From Bordetella sp. LUAb4 (lineage in GTDB: Bacteria > Pseudomonadota > Gammaproteobacteria > Burkholderiales > Burkholderiaceae_B), in the NCBI RefSeq assembly GCF_021325795.1, contig NZ_JAHPZX010000001.1:124001-188000 (forward strand): a DNA stretch of 64,000 bases. The letters are read 5' to 3'. How positions within the stretch are numbered: position 1 is the stretch's first letter; each line of letters opens with the position of its first letter. Position numbers and translations under genes: made by a program. The notes beneath the pieces are model-generated. The model made no database searches. It saw only the letters and a program-made list of their open reading frames with translations, and was not told where the DNA came from. Shown one piece after another: positions 9,257-19,200 of this stretch.

Positions 9257-9766
9257 TCAGAAGGCCAGGGCAAACAGGCACTGCCGGTTGGCGCGTGTCA
9301 GGTACTGCTTGACGGAACTGGCGGACACGCTCAAGCGCTCGGCGATCTGGGCGTAGCTCAGTTCTTCGAGATGCGCCAGCAGAAAGGCCTCCTTGACCTT
9401 GGGCGGCAGGCCGTCGAGGACGCGGTCGATCTGCTGCAAGGCCTCCAGCGCCAGCAGCCTGGCCTCCGGCGAGGGCACCAGCTCTTCCGGCAGCGTCGCC
9501 AGCATTTCCAGATAGCTGCTTTCCAGCAGATGGCGGCGGTGGCGATGCGCCACCAGACGGCGCGCGATGGTCACGAGAAAGGGACGCGGCTCGCGGATGA
9601 CCGGTGCCACGCCCGCGCTCATGACACTGACGAAGGTGTCCTGCGCGAGGTCGGCGGCATCGAAGCTGTTGCCCAACTTCCTGCGCAGCCAACTGAATAG
9701 CCAGCCATGGTGATCGCTGTACAGCGTATGGAGATCGTGCTGTGCGGAGAGGTCGGCGGTCGGCAT
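9257..9766 (-). CDS. fecI: FecI-family ECF sigma factor
   Basis: A 169-residue extracytoplasmic-function sigma factor. Region 2 has LRRKLGNSFDAADLAQDTFV and region 4 has LSYAQIAERLSVSASSVKQYL, the normal FecI arrangement. It is the first gene of the minus-strand unit sigma, FecR, TonB receptor. In that system the sigma factor is activated through FecR when the receptor is loaded, and it transcribes the receptor. A Fur-box-like site lies about 35-50 bases upstream of the start, so the gene should be expressed on iron limitation (inference from site plus family). Confidence 0.95.
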   Translation of the reverse strand: MPTADLSAQHDLHTLYSDHHGWLFSWLRRKLGNSFDAADLAQDTFVSVMSAGVAPVIREPRPFLVTIARRLVAHRHRRHLLESSYLEMLATLPEELVPSPEARLLALEALQQIDRVLDGLPPKVKEAFLLAHLEELSYAQIAERLSVSASSVKQYLTRANRQCLFALAF

Positions 9767-9799
9767 CGGGCAACCGCGGTCTTGCGGTCCTGACTTAGA

Positions 9800-9818
9800 A
9801 ATAAGAATGGTTATCGTT
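9800..9818 (-). promoter_or_regulatory. Fur-box-like operator upstream of fecI
   Basis: Read on the minus strand, the 19 bases are AACGATAACCATTCTTATT, a good match to the Fur consensus (GATAAT-type hexamers around an inverted centre). The site lies directly upstream of the FecI-type sigma gene, which is the standard place for iron repression. The match was made by eye. Confidence 0.65.
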
Positions 9819-9979
9819 TATAACCTGAGCCGGGCAGCATGCGCAATATGCGCGAGCGCGGCGTGTAGTCATTCCGCATCGTGGAAGGTGGCCGGGAGTT
9901 GATGCAAGTCAGTGCAATAGTCTTAAGATTGCGTACAGTGCTTTGCGGTCAGTTGCTTACTTTCCCTGGAGGTAATGCC

Positions 9980-11023
9980 ATGCCTAGTACCATGATTGCA
10001 GCGGTCGTCGAGAAGTTGGGACAACCGCTGGTCTTGCGAGAGCTGCCGATTCCCGCCCCGCGCCGTGGCGAGATTCTGGTGAAGACCGAAGCCTGCGGCG
10101 TCTGCCATACGGATCTGCACGCCGCCAAGGGAGATTGGCCCGTCAAACCCCACGCCCCATTCGTCCCTGGCCATGAAGGCATCGGTCGCGTTGCCGCGGT
10201 GGGTGAAGGCGTGACGACGGTCAAGGAAGGTGATCGGGTTGGCGTGCCTTGGTTGTACTCCGCCTGCGGCCACTGCGAGTTCTGCCGCAAGGGTTGGGAG
10301 ACGCAGTGTGATAGCGCGGAATATGGCGGCTACACGCGCAACGGCGGTTTCGCCGAATACATTCTTGCCGCGGCCGACTACGTCGCGCGTATCCCGGATC
10401 GTATCGATCCGCTGCAGGCGGCGCCCATCGTGTGCGCCGGCATCACCACGTACAAGGGCGTGAAGGAAACCGAGGCGCGGCCGGGCGAATGGATCGCCAT
10501 TTCAGGCATCGGCGGGCTGGGTCACCTGGCCGTGCAATATGCCAAGGCCATGGGCCTGCATGTGGCGGCGATCGATGTCGACGATGGCAAGCTCGACCAT
10601 GCGAAGCAGCTGGGCGCGGATCTGGTATTCAATGCGAAGCATGGCGACCCCGCCGCGGCGTTGAAGAAAGAAATCGGCGGCGGCGCACATGGTGTGCTGA
10701 TCACGGCGCCGTCCATTCCCGCCTTCCACCAAGGCGTCGCGATGACCCGCAAGCTGGGCACCTGCGTCCTGGTCGGCCTGCCGCCCGGGGATTTCCCCAC
10801 GCCGCTGTTCGACGTCGTGCTCAATCGCATCACGATACGCGGTTCGCTGGTCGGCACGCGGCAGGATATGGTGGAAGCTTTGTCCTTCGCCGCCGAAGGT
10901 TCAGTCAAGGCCGATATCGAACTGGCTAACCTGCCTGAAATCAACACGGTGTTGGACCGGCTGGAGCACGGCCAGGTGGCCTCCCGCGTGGTGCTGGATC
11001 TGCGCAATGGGGTGAAGGTTTAG
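9980..11023 (+). CDS. adhP: Zinc-dependent alcohol dehydrogenase (AdhP/AdhA type)
   Basis: A 347-residue medium-chain dehydrogenase. The catalytic-zinc region is CGVCHTDLHAAKGDWP with GHEGIGRV. The structural-zinc lobe has four cysteines (CGHCEFCRKGWETQC). The NAD-binding turn is GIGGLGHLAVQYAKAMG. All residues expected for an active primary-alcohol dehydrogenase are present. The start at 9980 follows GGAGGT by six bases. A longer in-frame start at 9881 adds residues that do not fit the family. The gene stands alone, divergent from fecI and ended by a clear hairpin terminator at 11051-11074. Confidence 0.95.
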   Translation: MPSTMIAAVVEKLGQPLVLRELPIPAPRRGEILVKTEACGVCHTDLHAAKGDWPVKPHAPFVPGHEGIGRVAAVGEGVTTVKEGDRVGVPWLYSACGHCEFCRKGWETQCDSAEYGGYTRNGGFAEYILAAADYVARIPDRIDPLQAAPIVCAGITTYKGVKETEARPGEWIAISGIGGLGHLAVQYAKAMGLHVAAIDVDDGKLDHAKQLGADLVFNAKHGDPAAALKKEIGGGAHGVLITAPSIPAFHQGVAMTRKLGTCVLVGLPPGDFPTPLFDVVLNRITIRGSLVGTRQDMVEALSFAAEGSVKADIELANLPEINTVLDRLEHGQVASRVVLDLRNGVKV

Positions 11024-11050
11024 GTCGCTTCAACCATGCAGGACAACATA

Positions 11051-11074
11051 AGCCGCGCGAGCGGCTTTTTCTTT
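11051..11074 (+). terminator. Rho-independent terminator after adhP
   Basis: A six-pair GC stem (AGCCGC / GCGGCT) closes a GCGA loop and is followed by TTTTCTTT, 27 bases after the adhP stop. This is a standard intrinsic terminator. Confidence 0.85.
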
Positions 11075-11101
11075 CGTCCAAACGTGGTGCCCATTTTCCT
11101 T

Positions 11102-11242
11102 TCACCCGTTGATATCCCCTGGACGCGCCCCATCCCGGCGCCGCATTTGCGTATTGGTGATCAATTCACATTGGACCGGCTTGACGGCTTCCGTCGTCAG
11201 GCCACCGAACAACAGCGCGAGGACAGCCAGCAGGCGTCTCAT
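11102..11242 (-). CDS. Small protein of 46 residues with N-terminal hydrophobic segment, coupled to upstream gene
   Basis: A short reading frame starting MRRLLAVLALLFGG, which looks like a signal peptide or small membrane anchor, followed by about 30 mixed residues with one cysteine (VQCELITNTQ). Its ATG overlaps the stop of the 100-residue gene upstream in an ATGA junction, which suggests translational coupling. I do not recognise it. In favour of it being real: the coupling and the signal-like start. Against: its small size, and an end (RRRDGARPGDING) without obvious structure. Confidence 0.4.
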   Translation of the reverse strand: MRRLLAVLALLFGGLTTEAVKPVQCELITNTQMRRRDGARPGDING

Positions 11243-11541
11243 GACCACACCACATAGGTATCGCCACGGGGACCGCGCGGCGCGGGGACGGCGCTGCCAC
11301 CGCAAGCCAGGTCGAAAGGCAAGGCCCACGCATCGACATCGCTGAGCCAATCCTGGCTGACGGGCCGCGGGGTGGTTTCCGGGGTAGTTTTCGGGGTGAT
11401 TCCCTTGCGGACGGGGATGACGGCGCCGGAGATCCTGGCATCGGAGCGCGCGGGAATGACAGCGCCCGACGTCCTGGCTTCGGATCGAACGGGATTGCGG
11501 GTGCCGCGGAGGCGGGTTCCGGTGAGCGTCTGGATGGCCAT
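11239..11541 (-). CDS. Hypothetical 100-residue protein with 13-residue tandem repeat
   Basis: I do not recognise a family. The start at 11541 is well supported by AAGGAG eight bases upstream. After a short N-terminus come two copies of a 13-residue unit (RSEARTSGAVIPA, RSDARISGAVIPV) and a degenerate third, encoded by a 39-bp DNA repeat. Then come a Thr/Pro linker (TPKTTPETTPRP) and a distinct end with aromatic residues and one cysteine (DWLSDVDAWALPFDLACGG). There is no signal peptide or membrane segment. It overlaps by four bases the 46-residue gene downstream, so the two may be made as a pair. It is divergent from the thioredoxin-like gene at 11795. Confidence 0.5.
   Translation of the reverse strand: MAIQTLTGTRLRGTRNPVRSEARTSGAVIPARSDARISGAVIPVRKGITPKTTPETTPRPVSQDWLSDVDAWALPFDLACGGSAVPAPRGPRGDTYVVWS
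11414..11500. repeat. 39-bp tandem repeat (two full copies plus a partial)
   Basis: Units beginning near 11417, 11456 and 11495 share an ATGAC(G/A)GCGCC core with a GTCCTGGC or ATCCTGGC centre. The period of 39 keeps the frame of the 100-residue hypothetical gene, where it gives the 13-residue repeat. Confidence 0.6.
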
Positions 11542-11794
11542 GGCAAAGCTCCTTGCAGGTCTGGAATTCGGGGGAAAAGCACGTATGCCTGCTTTATATC
11601 CACCGCCCGCAAGGCTTGTGTACCGCACTGTATCTACCCCCGAGCCCCGATACACGAGCTTGAAAAAAAGCCTGTTTCCGGCACAGGCCAGATACCTCGC
11701 GCGGTTGAAATAGCGTCAATCCGAAAGCGCGCCCCGCCACTACCGGGACGCCACAGGATCAGCGAAATTTCCTACGACCACCAAGGAATCCACC

Positions 11795-12304
11795 ATGCTC
11801 AAGACACTGAAAAAACTGGCCCTCGCCACCGTCTTTCTTACCTCCGTCGGCCACGCCGCCGCCATGCCCAACGACCCGGCCCCCGACTTCACCGGCATCG
11901 AGAAATGGCTCAACAGTGAACCGTTGACGATGGAACAGCTGCGCGGCAAGGTCGTGCTGGTGGACTTCTGGACCTATACCTGCATCAACTGCATCCACAC
12001 CATCCCCTACGTCAAGGAATGGAACGAGAAATACAAGGACAAAGGGCTGGTCGTCGTCGGCGTCCACACACCCGAGTTCCCCTTCGAACGCCTGACCTCC
12101 AACGTCGAACAGGCTATCAAGCGCTTCGGCATCACCTACCCCGTCGCCCAGGACAATCGCTACGCCACCTGGAAGGCCTACAACAACCTCTATTGGCCCG
12201 CCTTCTACCTCATCGGCAAGGACGGCCGCATCACCTACACCCATTTCGGCGAAGGGCGTTACAAGGAAACCGAAGCGGAAATCCAGCGCCTGCTGGCGCA
12301 ATGA
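11795..12304 (+). CDS. Periplasmic thioredoxin-like protein (TlpA/DipZ-type redoxin)
   Basis: A 169-residue exported redoxin. A Sec signal peptide covers residues 1 to about 23 (ending GHAAA). The redox motif is WTYTCINC, giving the disulfide pair Cys63/Cys66 with Ile-Asn between. The fold continues with VVVGVHTPEFPFE and the cis-proline region WPAFYLIGKDGRI. The C-I-N-C active site and the VHTPEF segment match the redoxin domain found at the end of DipZ-like proteins, here as a separate secreted protein. The partner is unknown and no CcdA-like membrane partner is adjacent. Role in oxidative folding or reduction outside the cytoplasm is inference. Confidence 0.9.
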   Translation: MLKTLKKLALATVFLTSVGHAAAMPNDPAPDFTGIEKWLNSEPLTMEQLRGKVVLVDFWTYTCINCIHTIPYVKEWNEKYKDKGLVVVGVHTPEFPFERLTSNVEQAIKRFGITYPVAQDNRYATWKAYNNLYWPAFYLIGKDGRITYTHFGEGRYKETEAEIQRLLAQ

Positions 12305-12340
12305 CCGCATAGCGCCCGGCCGCCATGGACCGGCCCCAAA

Positions 12341-12378
12341 GCAAGAGGCCTACGTCCTTTGGGACGTAGGCCTCTTGC
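12341..12378. terminator. 17-bp perfect hairpin between convergent genes
   Basis: GCAAGAGGCCTACGTCC (12341-12357) and its exact complement (12362-12378) enclose a four-base loop. It lies between the convergent redoxin and SapC genes and probably ends both transcripts. There is only a short T stretch (TTTGGGG) on the minus side and none on the plus side. Confidence 0.65.
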
Positions 12379-12467
12379 ATGTCGCGCGGGCGGCGCCGCG
12401 CGGCACCGCAGGAAATCAACCGCGGAGAATCAACTGCGGGGATCAGCTTCGGGAGTCAAATACCCGT

Positions 12468-13223
12468 TTACTTCGCCTCGCCTTCGCCCGCCGGCTGCAG
12501 CTGGTTGATCAAGGCCGGCCAGGTGTTGATCGACAGCAGGTGGCAATAGACCAGCGGCAGCCAACCGTTCGCGCGCCAGCGCAGGAAGGTCTCGTCGGGC
12601 AGCTTGTTGAACTTGGCTTCGTCCACGACCTTGAAGCCGGACAGCGCCAGGCGCTGGCCGTCGGCCAAGGTGATGTCGGCACGGTTCTCCACCAGCAGGT
12701 CGGCCTCGGCCAGGGCGGTGGCGAACTCCGTGGTGAAAGCGTGCTGGTTCTGGTAATCGCGGCAGAAATCCAGGGCGCTGCGGGCCAGGGCGGTAGGCTC
12801 GCCCGCTTCGTCGAAGAAAGGATTGTCACGACCTTCGACCACGGCATCGGCGGCTTCATCCACGCACAGCGTGAACTGGCTGCGATCCGCGTTCTCCGTG
12901 AAGATGAAGGGGTAACGGCGAATGTAAGCGGGAATATACGTGCCTTCGCGCCACTTGCCGTCGGCACCGACGAACAGGTTCTCACCGGCACGCACACCCA
13001 GCACCGCCACCGGCGCCGGCTGCGGGCCGTCGGTAAAGACGATAGGGAAATGGCGGCAGGCCGTCGGCAATTCCGTGGCCACCAGGGGCACGGCATTGGT
13101 CTTGGCCGCGTAGGCAAAGCCCTTGCCACCGGACAGCGACAGATTACCGTGCAGATTGGCGTTCAGCGGACGCGGTTCAACATAAAACAACGGAAGCGAA
13201 TTCGTAGTCGAATTTGTAGTCAT
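12468..13223 (-). CDS. SapC family protein
   Basis: A 251-residue SapC-family protein (the family is named after a Campylobacter fetus S-layer locus protein). Family-like segments run through the length: FYVEPRPLNANLHGNLSL near the start, IPAYIRRYPFIF in the middle, and FCRDYQNQHAFTTEF then LLSINTWPALINQL near the end. There is no signal peptide, so it is probably cytoplasmic. It starts 43 bases after the stop of the giant adhesin and is the last gene of the TpsB-TpsA-SapC operon. The biochemical role of SapC proteins is not established; here the context suggests a part in production or surface display of the adhesin (inference). Confidence 0.85.
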   Translation of the reverse strand: MTTNSTTNSLPLFYVEPRPLNANLHGNLSLSGGKGFAYAAKTNAVPLVATELPTACRHFPIVFTDGPQPAPVAVLGVRAGENLFVGADGKWREGTYIPAYIRRYPFIFTENADRSQFTLCVDEAADAVVEGRDNPFFDEAGEPTALARSALDFCRDYQNQHAFTTEFATALAEADLLVENRADITLADGQRLALSGFKVVDEAKFNKLPDETFLRWRANGWLPLVYCHLLSINTWPALINQLQPAGEGEAK

Positions 13224-13266
13224 TACTCAAAAATCCAAAATCTGGTTAAGCGCCATTCGGGCCAGT

Positions 13267-16200
13267 TCAGGAAGAAGACTTTTCTTCATCCTGGTCCTGG
13301 GTGGACGTGGAGCCGGGCGTCTGCAGCACCGCGGGATCCCCGGCGGGTGCATTCAACCCATTATTCAAACCACCGGGCATCTGCCCAGGGGTGATTTCAG
13401 CGAACGATACCCTCAGGACCTGCGGATCGGCATAGGCACCAAGAGGATCCGGTCCATAGGCGTTATTCGACACCGTACCACGGAACAGCGAATCCACGCC
13501 CGGCTTGCTAGGCTCGACCCAGATCGGCGCCGTGCTGGCGGTCACACGCTGCACGATGTCGTTCGGGCCCCAGGGGGTATCGTTCATGAACCACGGCGAC
13601 CCTGCCAGCGGGCTGGTCACGAAGGCCGCGGCCACGGCACCGGCACGGCTACCGATCGAACCGTAGACCTGGGCCGAACCCGCCGTGGGCACGGCCAGCA
13701 CGCCCACGTTCAACTTGTGGGTCGCATCGGCATCGTTCAGGCCTATCGTCAGCTTGCCGCCGGCCGGGTTGGCCAGGCTGGGCGAGGCCAACGTCAGCGT
13801 GGCCCTGGCTTGCGGACCATACAGACCCAGCGCGGTGATATCGCCCTGTGTCGTGATGGCCAGGCTGTTGCCCTGGATCTGGCCCACCGTGCCCAGCGTG
13901 ACCGAATCCCGCGCAATCAGATTGGCCGGCAGCAACATGGTGGCCGCGCCGCTTTGCGTGAAGCTGGTGGCCGCCCGCACCGTGGAACCGGCCGCGAAGT
14001 TCACCGAGCCTGCCGCGTTTGCGGGACTGGTGCCGGCAATCCTGATGGCGCCCGTCTCTGCGCTGACATCGCCACCGAAGGTGAAGCTGCCGCCCGTCAG
14101 ATCGATGCCGTCCGGACCCGTGGCCGTCAGCTTGCCGCGGTAGGTGGCCGACTGGGCCTCCAACTGCTGCACACGATAAGCGCTCACCGCACCGTTGAAC
14201 ACAACCGTATCGACCGCGCGCAGCGTCAGGCCGGCCACGCCGGTGACATCGCCCGCGGCGCTGATGTTGTGCGCGGCGTTGATCGCCAGGTTGCTGCTGC
14301 CCGCGCCGTCGAGCGTGCTGCCGAAAACCACCGAACCCGTGCTGCTGGTCAGCGTGCGATCGCCGTTGAGCGCCACCGCGCCGCCGTAGGTCTGGTCGCC
14401 CACGGTCTGCACCGAACCCGCATTCATCGCGGTGGTGCCGTCGATGCTCAGGTTGCGCAGCGCGGCCGCGGCACCCACATTGCCCGTGATGGCGGCATTG
14501 CCGGCGATGTGCAAGGCTTGCGTACCGGCCCGGGCCGCATCGACCCCTGCCAGCAGCGCCACATTGGCGCCAGCCAGCGTGGTGTCGGTGCTCAGGACCA
14601 GGTGCTGCCCGTAGCGTTGGTTGCCCGTGGTATCGACCGAACCCGCGTCGAGCGCCAGCGTACCGGACGCGCCGGTCGTCAGCGCGGCGGCGCGTATGGC
14701 CCCGACGAAATGCGTGGCGTCGCCCGCGGTCACCGACAGGTTGCCGGCACGCGTCGTGGCGCCGATCGCACCGGCGAACGTCACGTCGCCGGCCGCCTGT
14801 ACCGCCAGGCCGCCGCTGCCGGCGGTCGCGCCGTCGACAGCGCCATCGAACAGCACATCGCCCGTGCGGCTGGTCAGCGTCTGCTGGCCCACCGTGGTCG
14901 CCGCGCCGATGTAATGCTGGTTGCCCGTGGTGGTGATGCTGCCGTCGTTGAAGGCAGTCGTTCCCTTGACCGTCAACGCGCTCAAGGCCTGGTTGGTGCC
15001 CAGGCTGCCGCCCAGGGTCGCGTTGCCATCGATGGTAAGGGCATGCGCGCCGTCGCCACCGTTGAGCAGCGCGACTTGCGTGCCCTTGAGCACGGTGTCC
15101 TGGCCCAGCACGACACGGCTGTCGTAGCTTTGCGCGCCGGTCGTGACCACATCGCCGTTATCCAGCGCCAAGGTGCCCTTGCCCAGCGTCGTCACCGACG
15201 CGGCACGCACCTTGCCGCCGATATGCGTGGTGCCGGACGTATCGACCGTCAGCGCCGCGATCGGATCGACGTCGCCGCCGACTCCCACGCCAGCCGCGAA
15301 GTCGACGTCGCCGCCATGTGCCGCGATGCTCAGGTTGTGATTGCCGCTGACCGAGCTGGTGAACGATACGTCGCCGCCTTGCGTGGACAGCTGCTGGTCG
15401 CCACGGACCAGGAACTTGCCCTGATACGTCTGGTCGCCGGTGGTGGCGATGCTGCCCTGGTACAGGATCGTACCGCCGGTCACGGCCAAACTGGCCAGCG
15501 CCTGCTGCGCGCCCACGGCGCCGGTGATGATGCCGCGGCCGACGATGGCCAACGCGTGTGCGCCATCCGCGCCGTTGTTCAGGTGTACTTCATCGCCGGT
15601 CAGCACCGTATTCGCGCCCAGCGTCACATGGCCGTTGTAGTTCTGCTCGTCGGTGGTGCGCACCGAACCGCCGTTCAGCGCGACAGCACCGGTGGTGTCG
15701 ACGGAAAGCGAAGCCAGCGCGGTGTTGCCGCCGACCGCGCCGCCGAAGGCGACGTTGCCGCCCTGTGCCGCAATGGTCAGGTCATGCGCACCGTCGACCT
15801 TGCCGCCGAAGCTCACGCCGCCGCCGGTGGTCGCCAGGTTCAGATCCTGGTCGAACGTGACGTCACCCTGGTAGGACTGCGCACCGGTGGTGTTGATCGT
15901 CGACGTGTGGATGCCGGTCGCTCCGGTGACGCTCAGCGCCGCCAAGGCCTTGTTGCCGCCCACGGCGTCGAACAGCTGCGCCGCGCCGTCTATGGTCAGG
16001 GACTGTGCGCCCGCCGTGCTGGCATCCGCGCCCTGGTTCAGGGTCACAACGCCGCCCTTCAGCGTGACGTTGGTACCCAGCACCGCCAGCTCACCGAAGT
16101 ACTGATCGCCAGTCGTGTCGACCAGGCTGCCGTTCAAGGCCAGCGTGCCCGGATCATCCGTATACACCGAGCTGGCGTACACCTTGTCGTTGAAGACCGT

Positions 16201-19200
16201 GGCGCCGGCGGTGTTCACCTGCAGGGCACCCAGGCGCGCCCCCGTGTCGCCTTGCACGGGCAAGCTGAAAAGCATCACGGCTTGCTGGCCGACGACGCCG
16301 TCGAACGTCACGTCCGCCGTGCCCGCGTCGACCTGCAGTCCGTAGCTGTAGCCGTCGGCGCTCGTCAGTCGGCCGCCAAACGAGACTGCGCCGCCGACAG
16401 TACCGCCGTTGGCCACAGTGTCCACCGATACGTTGGAGCCCAGCATCGCATCGCCGTTGACGGTGAAGGCCGCGTCGGTAGTCTCGTAGTTGCCCCGCAG
16501 CGTGGTGGCGCCGTTATAGGTCTGTTCACGCAGGGTCGTGACGCCGGCGATGGAATTGCCCTCGCCCGTCACGGTCAACGCGAACAGGTTGGACGCGTTA
16601 CCGCCCAGGGTGACCGAACCCGTGCCGGCGTCGAACGTGGCCACCAAGCCACCGCCATCGATCATGCCATCCACGCGGATATTGCCGTCGGTGGCAGTCA
16701 ACGTGCGCAGGCCCGCGGGCGCGGCTGCACCATTCAGGCCGATATTGCCCTGAACGTCTATCGAACCGCCCTTCAGGTTGCCCACCAGCTGCACATCGCC
16801 GTTGTAGACCTGCGCGCCATCCGTCGTGACGTTACCCGCCGTGATCTGGTTGCCGGTCACCGACAGGCTGCCCATATCGGCCGCCACGATGTCCTTGTTG
16901 ATCCACACGTCACCGCCCGTCGACGTCAGGTCGACGTGGCCACCGTTGCCGGCGATCAGGTCCTTGTTGGCGTTGACCGTAAGGTCGCCCGTCGTGGTGA
17001 TGCCGATATCGCCATCGTGCGTGGTCAGGTCATTCAGCGTCAGGGTGCTGCCGCCGGACAAATACAGGCCGCCCGTGCCGGTGACGTTGCCGGTGACTTC
17101 GCGCACAAGGATGTTCAGCGGCGAGTTGACGCTGCCGATGCCGTCCTGCGCGGTCAGCGACAAGCCATAAGCCGTCAGGCTGTTGCCGCTGCCCAGGTTG
17201 GCGATCTTGCCCGCCGTGGCGGTCAGTTCGATCTGGCCGTCGGTGCTGCCGGCGTCGATGGTGCCGATACCGATGTCGCCGGTATCCGACGTGACGACGA
17301 CCGTGCGGGTGGCGCCCGTGGCCGTCACGGACACCGCATCGACCTTGCCGGAAGCCGAAAGATCGATATTGCCCGCGGCCTGCACGCTGGTGGCGGTCAG
17401 ATCGCCTGTGTTGGTGACGCTGATGTCGCCGTTGCTCGTGCGCAGGGTCGCATCCAGATCACCGGTGTTCTCCACCATCAGGTTGGCGGAACCGCTGGCA
17501 TTGGTCAGCCTGGCGTCCAGCGTGGCGACTTGCGTCGCCAGCGTGGTGTTGCCGCCGGCCGAGCCACTGGAGAAGGTCAGGCTGTCCGCGGTGACGTCGA
17601 GCGTGCGCGGCGCGGCGCCGTCAGCCACGACATCGGTCGTGCCCTTCAGCGTGGCACTGCCGACCACGTTCAAGCCCCCGTCGGGCAGCGTCAACGTGCC
17701 GCCCGAAGACAACAGCAGCGTCTGCAAGCCGCTGACGATGCCGGAGCTGGCATCCATGTCGCCCAGCGTCTTGATGCTGAGCGTACCGCCCGCGCCGGGA
17801 TTGGTGTTGGTGCCCACCGACAGCGCGCTGGTGCCGCTATTGTCGATGGCGATGACACCGCCGGTCTGGGTCGTCAGGTCGCCCAGCGCCGACACCTTGG
17901 TGTTCAGCGCCGTGAAGAGCGTACCGACATCGCCGCCGGCATGGGCATTGAGCTCATTGCCGGTCACCAGGCTGCCGCTGGTGCCGTAGATGTCACCTGC
18001 CGCGGCCAGCGTCACATCGCCGGCGCCGCTGCCCGCGTTGACCGTACCCACCCTCATGTCGCCATTGGCGCTGGCAATGGAGATCGTATTGCTGGCGTTC
18101 GCGGTCTGGGCCTGGACGTTATAGGCGAAGGTATCGCCCGCCGTGTCGATGTCGATGGCACCGTTGCCCGCGACTATCGTTTGCAGCACAACGCCCGCCG
18201 CATTGTTGTCGTCGATGTAGATATTGCCCGAAGCGCTGGTCGCGGCCAGGCTGGACGTCGTCGTTTGCACCGTCTTGGCGTCGCCAGGTGCGGTGCCGCC
18301 GATGCCCGCCGAAGCATGCATCGAGACGATGCTGCCGATGATGCGGGTTTCAGCATTGCCGTCATCGACGATGCTGCTGCCCAGGGTATCGAAACTCAAG
18401 GAGACAACGCCGGCACCCGCATCGATATTGCCGCCGACCAGGACACTGTTCACGCCAGTGCTCGCGACGACGATGCTGTTGCTCGCCACCGCATTCGCGA
18501 TCTGCAGATTGCCCTCCGCCACGACATCGATCGTATTGCCCGTGACGAAGGACAGGATGGTCCCGGCCTGCGCTTCCAGATAGACCGAACCGTTGCTGCT
18601 GTTGGCTTCGACACGCGGACTGCCCACGACCATGCGCCCCAGCAAAGGAGAACCGATATCGCCGGAAGCGTTCAGCGTGACTCGGTAACCTTCTATGGAA
18701 GAAACCCCGGTGCTGGCAATCGCGCCGTTCTGGGCGGTCAGCGCGACTTCGGTGTTCTTCGATCCCGCGTGTACGGTGCCGACGGTGACATTGCCTGAAG
18801 CGGCATTGACCTTGATGTCGTTACCCACGGCATCGGTAAGCGAATTCACGCTGGTCAGCTTGATCGCGCCCGCCGAGGTAATGTTGGTCGAGCCATTGCT
18901 GACGCTGGACGTCAAGCCGCCCGTCAGCGAATCCAGGACGTCGAGATAGAGCGATCCCGTACCGGTGACGCTGGCCGACACCGTCTTCGAAGCGGCGGAA
19001 AGTTGCAGCGCCGCCGTGTCCGACCCGATGCCATTGGCCGCCGTCAGGTTGATCGCGCCCGTGCCGGACGTGGTGATCGCCCCCCCGTTGGACAGAATGC
19101 TGCCATCGTTGGCCGACAGCGTCAGATTCGCGTTACCGCCGTTCTTGACCTGGCCGACCAGGATGTCGCCGCCCGTAGCCACCACCGACAGCGCACCGCC

